A DNA stretch of 64,000 bases from the NCBI RefSeq assembly GCF_013170705.1, contig NZ_CP033334.1:1240001-1304000 (forward strand), read 5' to 3'. This document shows, piece after piece, positions 27,003-34,012 of this stretch. Made by a program: the position numbers and the translations under genes. Position 1 is the stretch's first letter. Every line of letters starts with the position of its first letter. The DNA is from Mesorhizobium loti. Lineage in GTDB: Bacteria; Pseudomonadota; Alphaproteobacteria; Rhizobiales; Rhizobiaceae. The notes under the pieces were generated by a model. That model saw only the letters and a list, made by a program, of their open reading frames with translations, did no database searches and was not told the origin of the DNA.

Positions 27003-27248
27003 CTAGGCATGATGTCCATTCTGCGGGCTGCGGGCGATCAAGGCGGGGATAGCGGCGGTATCGGACGGCCGACCCCTGATGATGTTGGCAAGCTCCGCGT
27101 CGGCCTGCTTGAACCAGTAGACCATGTCGGGACGCTCAAGGTCGCCGGCTGCCTTTTTCAGGAGCGGCAGCAGGGTTTGCAGCGCACACACTGTCTCCCA
27201 CCGGTTCGGCTGAGAGCCTGCCGGCGCGCACAGGGCTGACGGTTGCAT
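27003..27248 (-). CDS. Small protein of unknown function (81 residues)
   Basis: A helical, soluble small protein; the central part (WETVCALQTLLPLLKKAAGD, then RPDMVYWFKQADAELANII) is the most conserved-looking. GGAGAG lies about 7 nt before ATG at 27248, only 3 bp after the stop of the preceding small gene, so the two are translationally linked. It resembles small conserved hypothetical proteins seen in rhizobia, from memory only. No function is assigned. Confidence 0.58.
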   Translation of the reverse strand: MQPSALCAPAGSQPNRWETVCALQTLLPLLKKAAGDLERPDMVYWFKQADAELANIIRGRPSDTAAIPALIARSPQNGHHA

Positions 27249-27251
27249 CCG

Positions 27252-27500
27252 CTACGCTCTCCGTGGCTGAGCGTGTTCCTTTACATTCGGCCTGGGATGC
27301 ATCGGGTTGCCGCTGAGCTGCGCATGCCTTGCCGGCCGCGCGCCGCGCAGGACGTCGAAGGCTTCGGCATAGGCCATGCCCAGCAGATAGGAGATCATGG
27401 GAAAACGGCTTGCTTCGGCCATCTGCACCAGCTCATTGGTCATCGACGCGATATATTGAAGACTATCGATCTCTGACTGCCTTAGTGAATGATTTGCCAC
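27252..27500 (-). CDS. Small protein of unknown function (82 residues)
   Basis: Starts with GTG at 27500, with GGAG six nt upstream. The helical core reads YIASMTNELVQMAEASRFPM followed by ISYLLGMAYAEAFDVL, a pattern recalled from short rhizobial conserved hypothetical proteins (form YIADMTAQLE...LAYFLGMA). The C terminus is basic and histidine-rich. It lies 67 bp downstream of the SagB-type dehydrogenase and 3 bp before the next small gene. Function unknown. Confidence 0.6.
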   Translation of the reverse strand: MANHSLRQSEIDSLQYIASMTNELVQMAEASRFPMISYLLGMAYAEAFDVLRGARPARHAQLSGNPMHPRPNVKEHAQPRRA

Positions 27501-27567
27501 GTGCTGCTCCTGTTATCGGATGGAACTCGGGGAACGCGTACTGGCTACACAGAATAGAGTAAGTCGG

Positions 27568-28632
27568 CTAATTAATAGACTGGCCCGCCGAATGCGGGCT
27601 TGGTTCCGGGGTCGAGAGGGTCAACGCGTAAACGGGTGCGTCCGTGAGGCGGTCTAGGCCAAGGAGGCGCTTGATCGCCGAATGGCTGAGCGCTGCCGTG
27701 GGACAGGCCGACAAGCCATGTCTGGTCGCCGCCAACATCATGTTCTGGCCGATATGGCCGGCCTCGATCAGCACGACACGATAGGCGTTGGCATCCTCAT
27801 ATTTCCACATGGTGCGGTCGAGCCTGGCACAAAGCAGGATCAGGCATGGCATGGTATCGGCCCATTCCTGCCCGCCGACCAGTTCGGAGATCTTCGGCAG
27901 ATGGTTGGCAGGAATCCTGCCGAGGTCGTGATCGGCGGCTGAATAATGATAGACGCCGGGGTCCAGACCCTCGACACCAAGCGCGACCACATAGGCCTCG
28001 TAAGGATTCCGCGCGCCACCCGAAGGGGTCATGCCCAGCGGCAGGGCGCCAACACAGTTGCTGGTCTCGCCGGTAATGCCCATACCCGCGAACAGGCAAT
28101 CGGAGAGCTGTTTCGCGGTGATGGTGGGCGCGGCCGCGGTGCGGTTGGTGCGGCGCCGCGCCATCAGGCTCAGCAGTTCGTTGTCGTCGAGTGCGTTCGG
28201 CAGCCGGATGGCGCCGGCGGCATTCTTGAGCATGAGGTCGGGCTGCGCGACGTGCCCGGCGCGTTCGATCTGGCGGGCCTCGGCCTGTTCGATGGTCATG
28301 AACTCCGAGTCCTGGACGCAGAAATGCATCAGCGCCGTCGGAATGCCCCAGCTCCACTGCCCGGAGAACTGCGTTTCCTGTTCGGCTAGCGGCGAGCCGG
28401 CGGTGACCAGGGCGGAAAAATCAAGCAATTGCGGCACGACGGCATTGAGATCGGATTTCGACCATCCGTGGGCGCGTGCGATCTCCGCCGTGGAGGCCCA
28501 TTCGTCCCAGGACGCAAGAAGACCGATCACCTCGGGGCTGCAGTCGAAGACGCTTCTGGTCAGGAAATTACAGGCCGTGACCTTGTTGGTTCCGGGATAG
28601 AAGACAAGCGTTTTTGAAGAGCGCATTTTCAT
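27568..28632 (-). CDS. SagB-type nitroreductase/dehydrogenase with an N-terminal peptide-binding-like domain
   Basis: Predicted FMN-dependent oxidoreductase of 354 residues. The C-terminal ~200 residues are SagB/ThcOx-like: RRRTNRTAAAP, PSGGARNPYEAYVVAL followed by GLDPGVYHYSAADHDL, and LIEAGHIGQNMMLAATRHGL then AIKRLLGLD. Residues ~1-90 form a small winged-helix-like domain (FLTRSVFDCSPEVIGLLASW, STAEIARAHGWSKSDL) reminiscent of PqqD-like RRE domains that bind leader peptides. ATG at 28632 follows the 31-codon peptide gene by 67 bp. SagB-type enzymes oxidise azolines in TOMM natural products or otherwise mature peptides; no YcaO cyclodehydratase is present, so the reaction is open. Confidence 0.78.
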   Translation of the reverse strand: MKMRSSKTLVFYPGTNKVTACNFLTRSVFDCSPEVIGLLASWDEWASTAEIARAHGWSKSDLNAVVPQLLDFSALVTAGSPLAEQETQFSGQWSWGIPTALMHFCVQDSEFMTIEQAEARQIERAGHVAQPDLMLKNAAGAIRLPNALDDNELLSLMARRRTNRTAAAPTITAKQLSDCLFAGMGITGETSNCVGALPLGMTPSGGARNPYEAYVVALGVEGLDPGVYHYSAADHDLGRIPANHLPKISELVGGQEWADTMPCLILLCARLDRTMWKYEDANAYRVVLIEAGHIGQNMMLAATRHGLSACPTAALSHSAIKRLLGLDRLTDAPVYALTLSTPEPSPHSAGQSIN

Positions 28633-28699
28633 GATGCTGAATGCCGTTTTGTGAATTTGAGGCGCCGACGGGCGAACATCCCGTCGGCGCCGAACGACT

Positions 28700-28795
28700 T
28701 CAGCGCTTGTTGTAGTGCATGCCCTGCGAAAAGAAGACGGTCTGCGTGCCCGCGGCAACCGTCAGCTTCGGGGCATTGTTCACTTTCTTGGCCAT
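28700..28795 (-). CDS. Candidate RiPP precursor peptide, 31 residues
   Basis: A short gene directly upstream of the SagB-type dehydrogenase. A strong ribosome site (AAAGGGACGAAAATG on the minus strand) precedes ATG at 28795. The peptide has a basic N-terminal part (MAKKVNNAPK) and a distinct tail TQTVFFSQGMHYNKR; it has no Cys. Size, position and partner enzyme fit a leader-plus-core substrate of a ribosomally made, modified peptide. A longer in-frame reading to 28993 runs through the AT-rich leader and is not favoured. The identification is inference from context; the peptide family is not one I recognise. Confidence 0.6.
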   Translation of the reverse strand: MAKKVNNAPKLTVAAGTQTVFFSQGMHYNKR

Positions 28796-29046
28796 TTTCG
28801 TCCCTTTCCCGACCCCCCAATGGGATCTGTTGAAGGATCCCCACCGTGGGATCCGCGAGAAGAAAGGTAAGTTCGAAAGAGTTAATGATTTGTTAAAACC
28901 GTAGTAAAGGGCACGCGATCTAAAATATCTTTCTTCGCGACAAAGTTTAAAAAATCGATTTTTCTCGGATAGTGAGTAGGTATACGCTAGCATACGCTCT
29001 TTCGAGGTATTCTTATTCTCATTTAGCGTAAATTGGATGCGCGAGA
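28796..29046 (-). promoter_or_regulatory. AT-rich promoter and structured leader of the peptide/SagB operon
   Basis: This 251-bp gap is much more AT-rich than the rest of the window. Nearest the peptide gene it has GGATCCCcaccgtGGGATCC (28835-28854), a 7-bp inverted repeat with 6-bp spacer in the probable 5' leader, plus another TGGGATC at 28821-28827. Farther upstream are two direct ATACGCT copies 10 bp apart (28982-28988, 28992-28998) and a CTCTTTCGA / TTCGAAAGAG inverted pair (28997-29005, 28872-28881). The AT-rich block between them likely holds the promoter. Regulator unknown; the adjacent HTH protein is a candidate. Confidence 0.4.
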
Positions 29047-29796
29047 TCAGCCCTGCCCGTCCCGAGCGAGGCTGACGACCAACGGATCGATGCCCGGATC
29101 GTCAAGCTTGACGACATGCGCCATGCGGATCGCATGCCGTGGCCGGATGCCGGACATGTCCTGCCGCATGATGACGGATACGAATGCCGGCCCGGCCTCG
29201 GTCAGGAGCATGGCCTTGCCGATCAGAACCGGTTCGGAGATCGGCGCCCATTGCACGGAGATCAGCGACGGCTCGCCGGTCTGGCGACGGTTGACGCCGC
29301 TGAAATAAATCCAGTTCAGGCGAGAGATCGCCACGCCATAATGATTGCCGCGCGCCCGAGCCCATGTCGAGCCACGGCGCTCCGACCACCCGGTGACTCT
29401 GCGGAATGTGACCAGTTCGACGTCGCGACGCACGAAGGTTACCGACCGCATCAAGAGGTCGGAACGGGTCGGGATCGAAAAATAGGTGAAATAGGTGCCT
29501 CCCGCGATCGATGGAGCGGGCGGGCGGATCATCTGCTTGAACAGGCTTTCCGAAATCGGCGGCAGGCCTGGGGCCATTGGCTCGGGAAGACCCGGGTCCC
29601 GGTACAGTTCGGCTTCATCGATGCGGAAGTAGTCGCAGATCAGTTTGGCAGTGGCCTTGTTCGGAACGGTCTGCCCCTGCAGGTAACGTTCGAACTGCGT
29701 GCGGTTGATACCCAACTCGCGGCACACCGCGCTGACGGAGGCATGGTTTTCGCAGAGCCGTCTGAGATTTGCAGCGAGATTCTCGCGAATGGACAC
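29047..29796 (-). CDS. XRE-like helix-turn-helix regulator with a C-terminal sensor-like domain
   Basis: Protein of about 249 residues. The N-terminal Cro/CI-type helix-turn-helix is at ~1-60 (LAANLRRLCENHASVSAVCRELGINRTQFERYLQGQ, then NKATAKLICDYFRIDEAELY). The remaining ~170 residues have no domain I recognise and could sense a ligand. The start is uncertain: GTG at 29796 is preferred because the HTH starts soon after and a perfect palindrome lies 28 bp upstream; an in-frame ATG at 29889 would read through that palindrome. Same strand as, and upstream of, the peptide/SagB operon, which it may control. Confidence 0.72.
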   Translation of the reverse strand: MSIRENLAANLRRLCENHASVSAVCRELGINRTQFERYLQGQTVPNKATAKLICDYFRIDEAELYRDPGLPEPMAPGLPPISESLFKQMIRPPAPSIAGGTYFTYFSIPTRSDLLMRSVTFVRRDVELVTFRRVTGWSERRGSTWARARGNHYGVAISRLNWIYFSGVNRRQTGEPSLISVQWAPISEPVLIGKAMLLTEAGPAFVSVIMRQDMSGIRPRHAIRMAHVVKLDDPGIDPLVVSLARDGQG

Positions 29797-29823
29797 GTCT
29801 TTGCTTTCGCAGGCGAATTCTTC

Positions 29824-29838
29824 ATTCCGACTCGGAAT
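29824..29838. promoter_or_regulatory. Perfect 15-bp palindrome upstream of the XRE-like regulator
   Basis: ATTCCGAcTCGGAAT has 7-bp arms around one central base, 28-42 bp before the preferred GTG start at 29796. Such compact palindromes are typical Cro/CI-type operators, so autoregulation by the adjacent HTH protein is plausible. Its presence also argues for the shorter protein start. Confidence 0.5.
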
Positions 29839-30124
29839 CCATATAGCGCCTTCGGTCGCCCCCCGCCGAAACGCCCTGCCGCAACTCACAGAAAAAACTG
29901 ATTTGAGAACGGCAGTCTAATGAGGCGGCTTTCAAAAAAAATAGCGCAATCCCGACAACGGCCATCGCCATAAGTCCAATTGACAATCTCTCTTGCCTCG
30001 GACTTCGCCAAATCGCCTATGGCTTTTTTTGGGGGGCTTTGGCGCGCCGAACGCCGCGTCGCCATGCATCGCATGTGCCTGCGCCCCGGCGGCGCGCCAA
30101 AAAAGGGAGAAGCGATTATTCCGA
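29839..30124. other. Gene-free stretch between the XRE-like regulator and tRNA-Ala, with a large inverted repeat
   Basis: No convincing gene lies here. The notable element is a 12-bp inverted repeat TTTGGCGCGCCG (30038-30049) and CGGCGCGCCAAA (30090-30101), loop about 40 bp, just 3' of the tRNA on its strand. It is bordered by poly-T and poly-G runs at 30023-30036. It may be a processing/termination structure for the tRNA transcript, but no U-tract follows the stem on either strand. Confidence 0.45.
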
Positions 30125-30200
<76 letters not shown>

Positions 30201-30346
30201 GTCCAACGGATGGCGCATTTATCGGGCGCGGCGGATTTCTGTCAAGGCGGCGTTTTGCCGAAATGCTCGTCGGCCGGCGCGGCGGCTGCCGGCCCTTGCC
30301 GGTTTCGCGTGCAATGGCTACATGTCGGCAACAATCGGAGACAGGC

Positions 30347-30637
30347 ATGCTCGCCCTCATTCAAACCATCGTCATGGCGCTCGACCTCTACTGGTGGATC
30401 ATCATCGCCTCGGCGATCTTTTCCTGGCTCTACGCCTTCAACGTCGTCAATTCACGCAACCAGTTCGTCGGCAGCATCGGCAACATGCTCTATCGGCTGA
30501 CCGAGCCGGCACTGCGGCCCATCCGCCGCTTCATGCCTGACCTTGGCGGCATCGACATCTCGCCGATCATCCTGCTTTTGATCCTGTTTTTCGTCAGGCA
30601 GTTCATTCTCACCACGGTAGCCCCGCTGGTGCTGTGA
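30347..30637 (+). CDS. YggT-family membrane protein
   Basis: Small inner-membrane protein of 96 residues with two hydrophobic segments ([20 protein letters not shown] and [17 protein letters not shown]) flanking a conserved [24 protein letters not shown] motif, the YggT signature. CGGAG precedes ATG at 30347. Followed 13 bp later by a YggU/DUF167 gene, the usual pairing. YggT proteins have been linked to osmotic tolerance and cell-envelope or division functions, without a settled biochemical role. Confidence 0.9.
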   Translation: MLALIQTIVMALDLYWWIIIASAIFSWLYAFNVVNSRNQFVGSIGNMLYRLTEPALRPIRRFMPDLGGIDISPIILLLILFFVRQFILTTVAPLVL

Positions 30638-30650
30638 TCCCGACAATTGC

Positions 30651-30959
30651 ATGAGCGCGCCGCTGCGCATCCGCGAGAACGGCATCGATCTGTTCGTGCG
30701 GCTGACACCAAAATCTTCCGTGGACAGGTTGGAAGGCTTCGAAACATCGGCGGACGGGCGAAGCCATTTGAAGGCGCGGGTCCGCGCGGTGCCGGAAAAC
30801 GGCGCGGCCAATCACGCGCTGGAGAAGCTGGTCGCCAAGACGCTGGGAGTGCCGGCATCGGCCGTGTCGGTCGTCGCCGGCGGCACGGCACGGCTCAAGA
30901 CGCTTCGCATAGCGGGCGATCCAGGGGCGCTGGCGCAGCGTGTCGAGGCGCTGGGCTGA
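30651..30959 (+). CDS. DUF167 (YggU-family) protein
   Basis: Cytoplasmic protein of 102 residues with the conserved DUF167 pattern: LFVRLTPKSSVDRLEGF, LKARVRAVPENGAANHALEKLVAKTLGVP and VVAGGTARLKTLRI. Length and order match the family. It pairs with yggT. Biochemical role unknown. Confidence 0.92.
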   Translation: MSAPLRIRENGIDLFVRLTPKSSVDRLEGFETSADGRSHLKARVRAVPENGAANHALEKLVAKTLGVPASAVSVVAGGTARLKTLRIAGDPGALAQRVEALG

Positions 30960-31031
30960 TCCGCAATCAGTGCTGTGGCAACTCCGGACTGACTGTCGGC
31001 GGGACAGCACCCCCTCTCTGCCCTGCCGGAC

Positions 31032-31049
31032 ATCTCCCTCAGGGGAGAT
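31032..31049. terminator. Short hairpin between convergent genes
   Basis: ATCTCCC (31032-31038) pairs with GGGAGAT (31043-31049) around a TCAG loop in the 111-bp gap between the DUF167 gene and the convergent RpiR-type gene. The surrounding GC-rich sequence resembles a decayed copy of the intergenic repeats found elsewhere in the window. A terminator role is possible but there is no U-tract. Confidence 0.35.
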
Positions 31050-31070
31050 CGGCACCCTCGGCGTCGACCC

Positions 31071-31952
31071 TCAATCGCCCAGCGGCAGACGCGGGTCGTC
31101 GACCTTCAGCGTGTTCACGCTTTGCTTGATGCGGCGCAAATTCTCCAAGACCTTTGGGCCGCGCGTCTCGGCGACCGAAGTCACGATCATGTCCACGATC
31201 GCCAGCAGCGCGTAGCGCGACGACGTGGGCTTGTAGATGTTGCCATCCTCGAGCGGCTGCAGGTGTATGACCGTGTCGGCCACCTTGGCCAGTGTCGAAT
31301 CGGGTGCGGTGACGGCCACCGTGGTGGCGCCGTATTGCTGCGCGACCTGCACCGCCTCGATGACCGAGCGTGCATAGCCGGACACTGAAAAGGCGACCAG
31401 CGTGGTTTCCGGCGTGGCAACGGCGGCGTACATGCGCTGCAACTGGCCGTCGATCTGGGCCAATACCGGCAGGCCGAGCCGGAACAGCCGGTTCTGCATC
31501 TCGGTCGCCATCATCGAGGAGATGCCGCCGGAGCCGATGCACAGCACATTGCCTGACGTCGCAAGCCGCTCGGCGACAGCGACCAGCGTCGTCATGTCGA
31601 GGTTCTCGCTGGCGCGCTGGATGGCCGAGATGGCGGCTTCGGTGATGGCGGAGGCGATGCGCTGTTCGCGGGCGTCGCGGCTCAGCGGCTCGGGCGACAG
31701 ATACTGGCCGCCGATGGCGATGGCCTGCGCCAGGTAGAATTTGAAGTCGCGCAGCCCCTCGCAGCCGAGATTGCGGCAGAAGCGCGTCACCGTCGGCTCG
31801 CTGACGCCGACGCGCGCGGCGATCTCGGAGATCGCGGCCTTGGAGGCGAAATCGAGATCGGATAGCACGAGGCCAGCCAGCCGGCGATCCGACTTGGTGC
31901 CGTCCTGCGACATCAGCTGCAGCCGCGTGATGATGTCGGCCGGCGTCTTCAT
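31071..31952 (-). CDS. RpiR/MurR-family transcriptional regulator
   Basis: Sugar-phosphate-responsive regulator of 293 residues. The N-terminal RpiR helix-turn-helix is at ~1-77 (ASKAAISEIAARVGVSEPTVTRFCRNLGCEGLRDFKFYLAQ) and a SIS domain at ~125-255 (VLCIGSGGISSMMATEMQNRLFRLG, LVAFSVSGYARSVIEAVQVAQQYGA), which binds phosphosugars. It lies 36 bp downstream of the ABC ATPase gene on the same strand and probably controls the sugar-type transport locus on both strands. Confidence 0.9.
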   Translation of the reverse strand: MKTPADIITRLQLMSQDGTKSDRRLAGLVLSDLDFASKAAISEIAARVGVSEPTVTRFCRNLGCEGLRDFKFYLAQAIAIGGQYLSPEPLSRDAREQRIASAITEAAISAIQRASENLDMTTLVAVAERLATSGNVLCIGSGGISSMMATEMQNRLFRLGLPVLAQIDGQLQRMYAAVATPETTLVAFSVSGYARSVIEAVQVAQQYGATTVAVTAPDSTLAKVADTVIHLQPLEDGNIYKPTSSRYALLAIVDMIVTSVAETRGPKVLENLRRIKQSVNTLKVDDPRLPLGD

Positions 31953-31988
31953 GCCCGTGTGTTCGTCTTCATGTCGGCACTTCTCGTT

Positions 31989-33056
31989 TCACAGCGGCAG
32001 GCCTGTCGCCTTGTCGAACAGATGGATGTTGCCAGGATCGACCGAGACCGGCAGCAGGTCGCCCGGCCTGACCGGCACCCTGTCGCGGAACACGGCGCGC
32101 ACCGTATCGGCGCCGATGGCGCCATAGACGTGGGTTTCGGCGCCGGTCGGCTCGACGACATCCACCTTGAGCGCCATGGCGTCGGCGGCTTCACCGATGA
32201 TGAAGTGCTCGGGTCGGATGCCGGCCTCCACGGCGCCGCCCGCCGGCACCGCCTTGCCGGCAAGCGCCAGCCGCCCGCCGCCCGCCGATTCGAACCATGT
32301 CTTCTCAGGCGTTGTCTTCAGAGCCCCGGACACAAAGCTCATCGACGGCGAGCCGAGGAAGCCGGCGACGAACTTGTTGGCCGGCCTGTCATAGAGTTCG
32401 AGCGGCGCTCCGACCTGCTGGATCCGGCCACGGTCCATCACGACGATGCGGTCGGCCATGGTCATGGCCTCGATCTGGTCGTGGGTGACGTAGACGATGG
32501 TCGATTTCAGCCGCTGGTGCAGCGCCTTGATCTCGGTGCGCATCTGCACGCGCAATTGGGCGTCGAGGTTGGACAGCGGTTCGTCGAACAGGAACACCGA
32601 CGGTTCGCGCACGATGGCGCGGCCCATGGCGACGCGCTGGCGCTGGCCGCCCGACAATTGCCGGGGATAGCGGTCGAGATAGGAGAACAGGTTGAGGACG
32701 CCCGAGGCCTTCTTGACCTTCTGGTCGATGGTCGCGCGGGTCTCGCCGCGGATCTTCGGTCCGAAGCCGATATTGTCGGAGGCTTTCAGATGCGGGAACA
32801 GCGCATAGGACTGAAACACCATGGCGATGTTGCGCTGCTGCGGCGGCAGGTCGTTGGCGCGCACGCCGCCGATCAGGAGATCGCCCGACGTGATCGTCTC
32901 CAGGCCGGCCAGCATGCGCAGCAAGGTCGACTTGCCGCAGCCGGACGGACCGACCAGCACCACGAATTCGCCGCTCTTGATGTCGAGGCCGATGTCCTCG
33001 AGGATCCTGTGCTGGCCGAAGGATTTCGACAGGTTGCGAAACAGGACGTCGGTCAT
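31989..33056 (-). CDS. Sugar-type ABC transporter ATP-binding protein (UgpC/MsmX family)
   Basis: ATPase of 355 residues: Walker A GPSGCGKST near ~37-45, Q-loop VFQSYALFPHL, signature LSGGQRQR, Walker B FLFDEPLSNLD, switch VTHDQIEAM, and a C-terminal TOBE/OB regulatory region (GIRPEHFIIGE ... DPGNIHLFDKATG). ATG at 33056 is preferred, with GGGAG seven nt before it; GTG at 33062 overlaps the SDR stop (GTGA) and is an alternative. It serves the permeases and binding protein encoded rightward from 34013. Confidence 0.92.
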   Translation of the reverse strand: MTDVLFRNLSKSFGQHRILEDIGLDIKSGEFVVLVGPSGCGKSTLLRMLAGLETITSGDLLIGGVRANDLPPQQRNIAMVFQSYALFPHLKASDNIGFGPKIRGETRATIDQKVKKASGVLNLFSYLDRYPRQLSGGQRQRVAMGRAIVREPSVFLFDEPLSNLDAQLRVQMRTEIKALHQRLKSTIVYVTHDQIEAMTMADRIVVMDRGRIQQVGAPLELYDRPANKFVAGFLGSPSMSFVSGALKTTPEKTWFESAGGGRLALAGKAVPAGGAVEAGIRPEHFIIGEAADAMALKVDVVEPTGAETHVYGAIGADTVRAVFRDRVPVRPGDLLPVSVDPGNIHLFDKATGLPL

Positions 33057-33058
33057 GG

Positions 33059-33829
33059 TCACGCTCCCAATATGTCGTCGATGAACGGCAGGCAGCCGGC
33101 GGTCAACCCCGCATCCACGGGCATCACCACGCCTGTTACGCCCGAGGCACGCTCCGACGCAAGAAAAGCCACGGCTTCGGCCACTTCCGAAGCATTGACG
33201 ATGCGGCCGAGCGGGTAGAGTCGCTGCAACTTGCCCAGGATTTTCGGATCCTTGGCCAGGCGATGGTCCCAGGCGGCGGTGCGGATCGATCCCGGGCAGA
33301 CGACATTGGCGCGCACGCCGCTGCGGCCAAGCTCGACCGCGATCGATTTGGCATAGGCGTTGATGCCGGCCTTGGCGGCCGCATAGGCCGGATTGCCGAA
33401 ATGCGCGATGGCGTTGACGGAAGAGATGAAGACGATGCTGCCTGAGCCGCGCGCGGCCATCGCCTTGGCGATAGGGTCGGCGAAGGTCATGACCCCGGTC
33501 AGATTGAGGTCGAGTTCATGCTCGATATTGTCGGCGTTGAGTGCGGAGATCGTCTCGGCGCGCGTCCAGCCGGCATTGTTGATCAGGATATCGGGCACGC
33601 CGTCCTTGTCCAGCACAGCGGCGATCCCCGCCTCGATCGAAGCCCGGTCGAGAAGGTTGAAGACATGGCGCGAGGCAAGCCGCGGGCTTGCCAGCGCCTC
33701 CTCGGACTGGTCACAGCCGACCACCCGCGCGCCCCTGTCGGCCAGCAGCGCGACGATGGCCGAGCCAAGGCCGCCGCCGGCACCGGTGACGACGACAGTG
33801 CGGCCGGCGAATTCGGCTTTCGAAACCAC
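33059..33829 (-). CDS. SDR-family NAD(P)-dependent oxidoreductase
   Basis: Classical SDR of 256 residues with cofactor motif TGAGGGLG (15-22), NNAG (84-87) and catalytic Ser137, Tyr149, Lys153 (YAAAK). Start is GTG at 33829 with GGGAGGAG about 10 nt upstream. First gene of the leftward operon SDR - ATPase - RpiR regulator and divergent from the binding-protein gene. It probably oxidises the imported sugar or polyol (inference). Confidence 0.87.
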   Translation of the reverse strand: MVSKAEFAGRTVVVTGAGGGLGSAIVALLADRGARVVGCDQSEEALASPRLASRHVFNLLDRASIEAGIAAVLDKDGVPDILINNAGWTRAETISALNADNIEHELDLNLTGVMTFADPIAKAMAARGSGSIVFISSVNAIAHFGNPAYAAAKAGINAYAKSIAVELGRSGVRANVVCPGSIRTAAWDHRLAKDPKILGKLQRLYPLGRIVNASEVAEAVAFLASERASGVTGVVMPVDAGLTAGCLPFIDDILGA

Positions 33830-34012
33830 GGCGCTTGCTCCTCCCGCAGGTCAGGCAGATGCCGGCAGGCTAAAGAAAGGAATGTAATTAAGCAACATGA
33901 TAATCTGCTTGCATGGCACGAATTCATCGATAATGTAGGAAAGTCACATAAATCTTGTGCCCAGCCATCGGCACAGGGAGCGCAAATGCGCGAAACAAAT
34001 GGGAGAGATCGG
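33830..34012. promoter_or_regulatory. Divergent promoter region of the sugar-type transport locus
   Basis: The 183-bp gap has an AT-rich centre (about 33875-33955) with GTAATTAAG, GATAATCTGC and GATAATGTAGG segments that could carry back-to-back promoters and RpiR sites. No clean palindrome was found. GGGAGA just before 34013 is the ribosome site of the binding-protein gene. Confidence 0.35.

Noticed and set aside
28700..28993. A longer, 97-codon version of the peptide gene
   Set aside because: The added N-terminal part is translated from an AT-rich region with inverted and direct repeats, whereas the internal ATG at 28795 has a strong ribosome site. The short form is preferred, although the long form cannot be fully excluded.
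29839..30037. Small RNA or further peptide gene between the HTH regulator and the tRNA
   Set aside because: No ribosome site with a sensible frame and no promoter-terminator pair could be supported by eye.
26607..30124. Genomic island bounded by tRNA-Ala
   Set aside because: No integrase and no direct repeat of the tRNA end were noticed, so the segment is not called an island.
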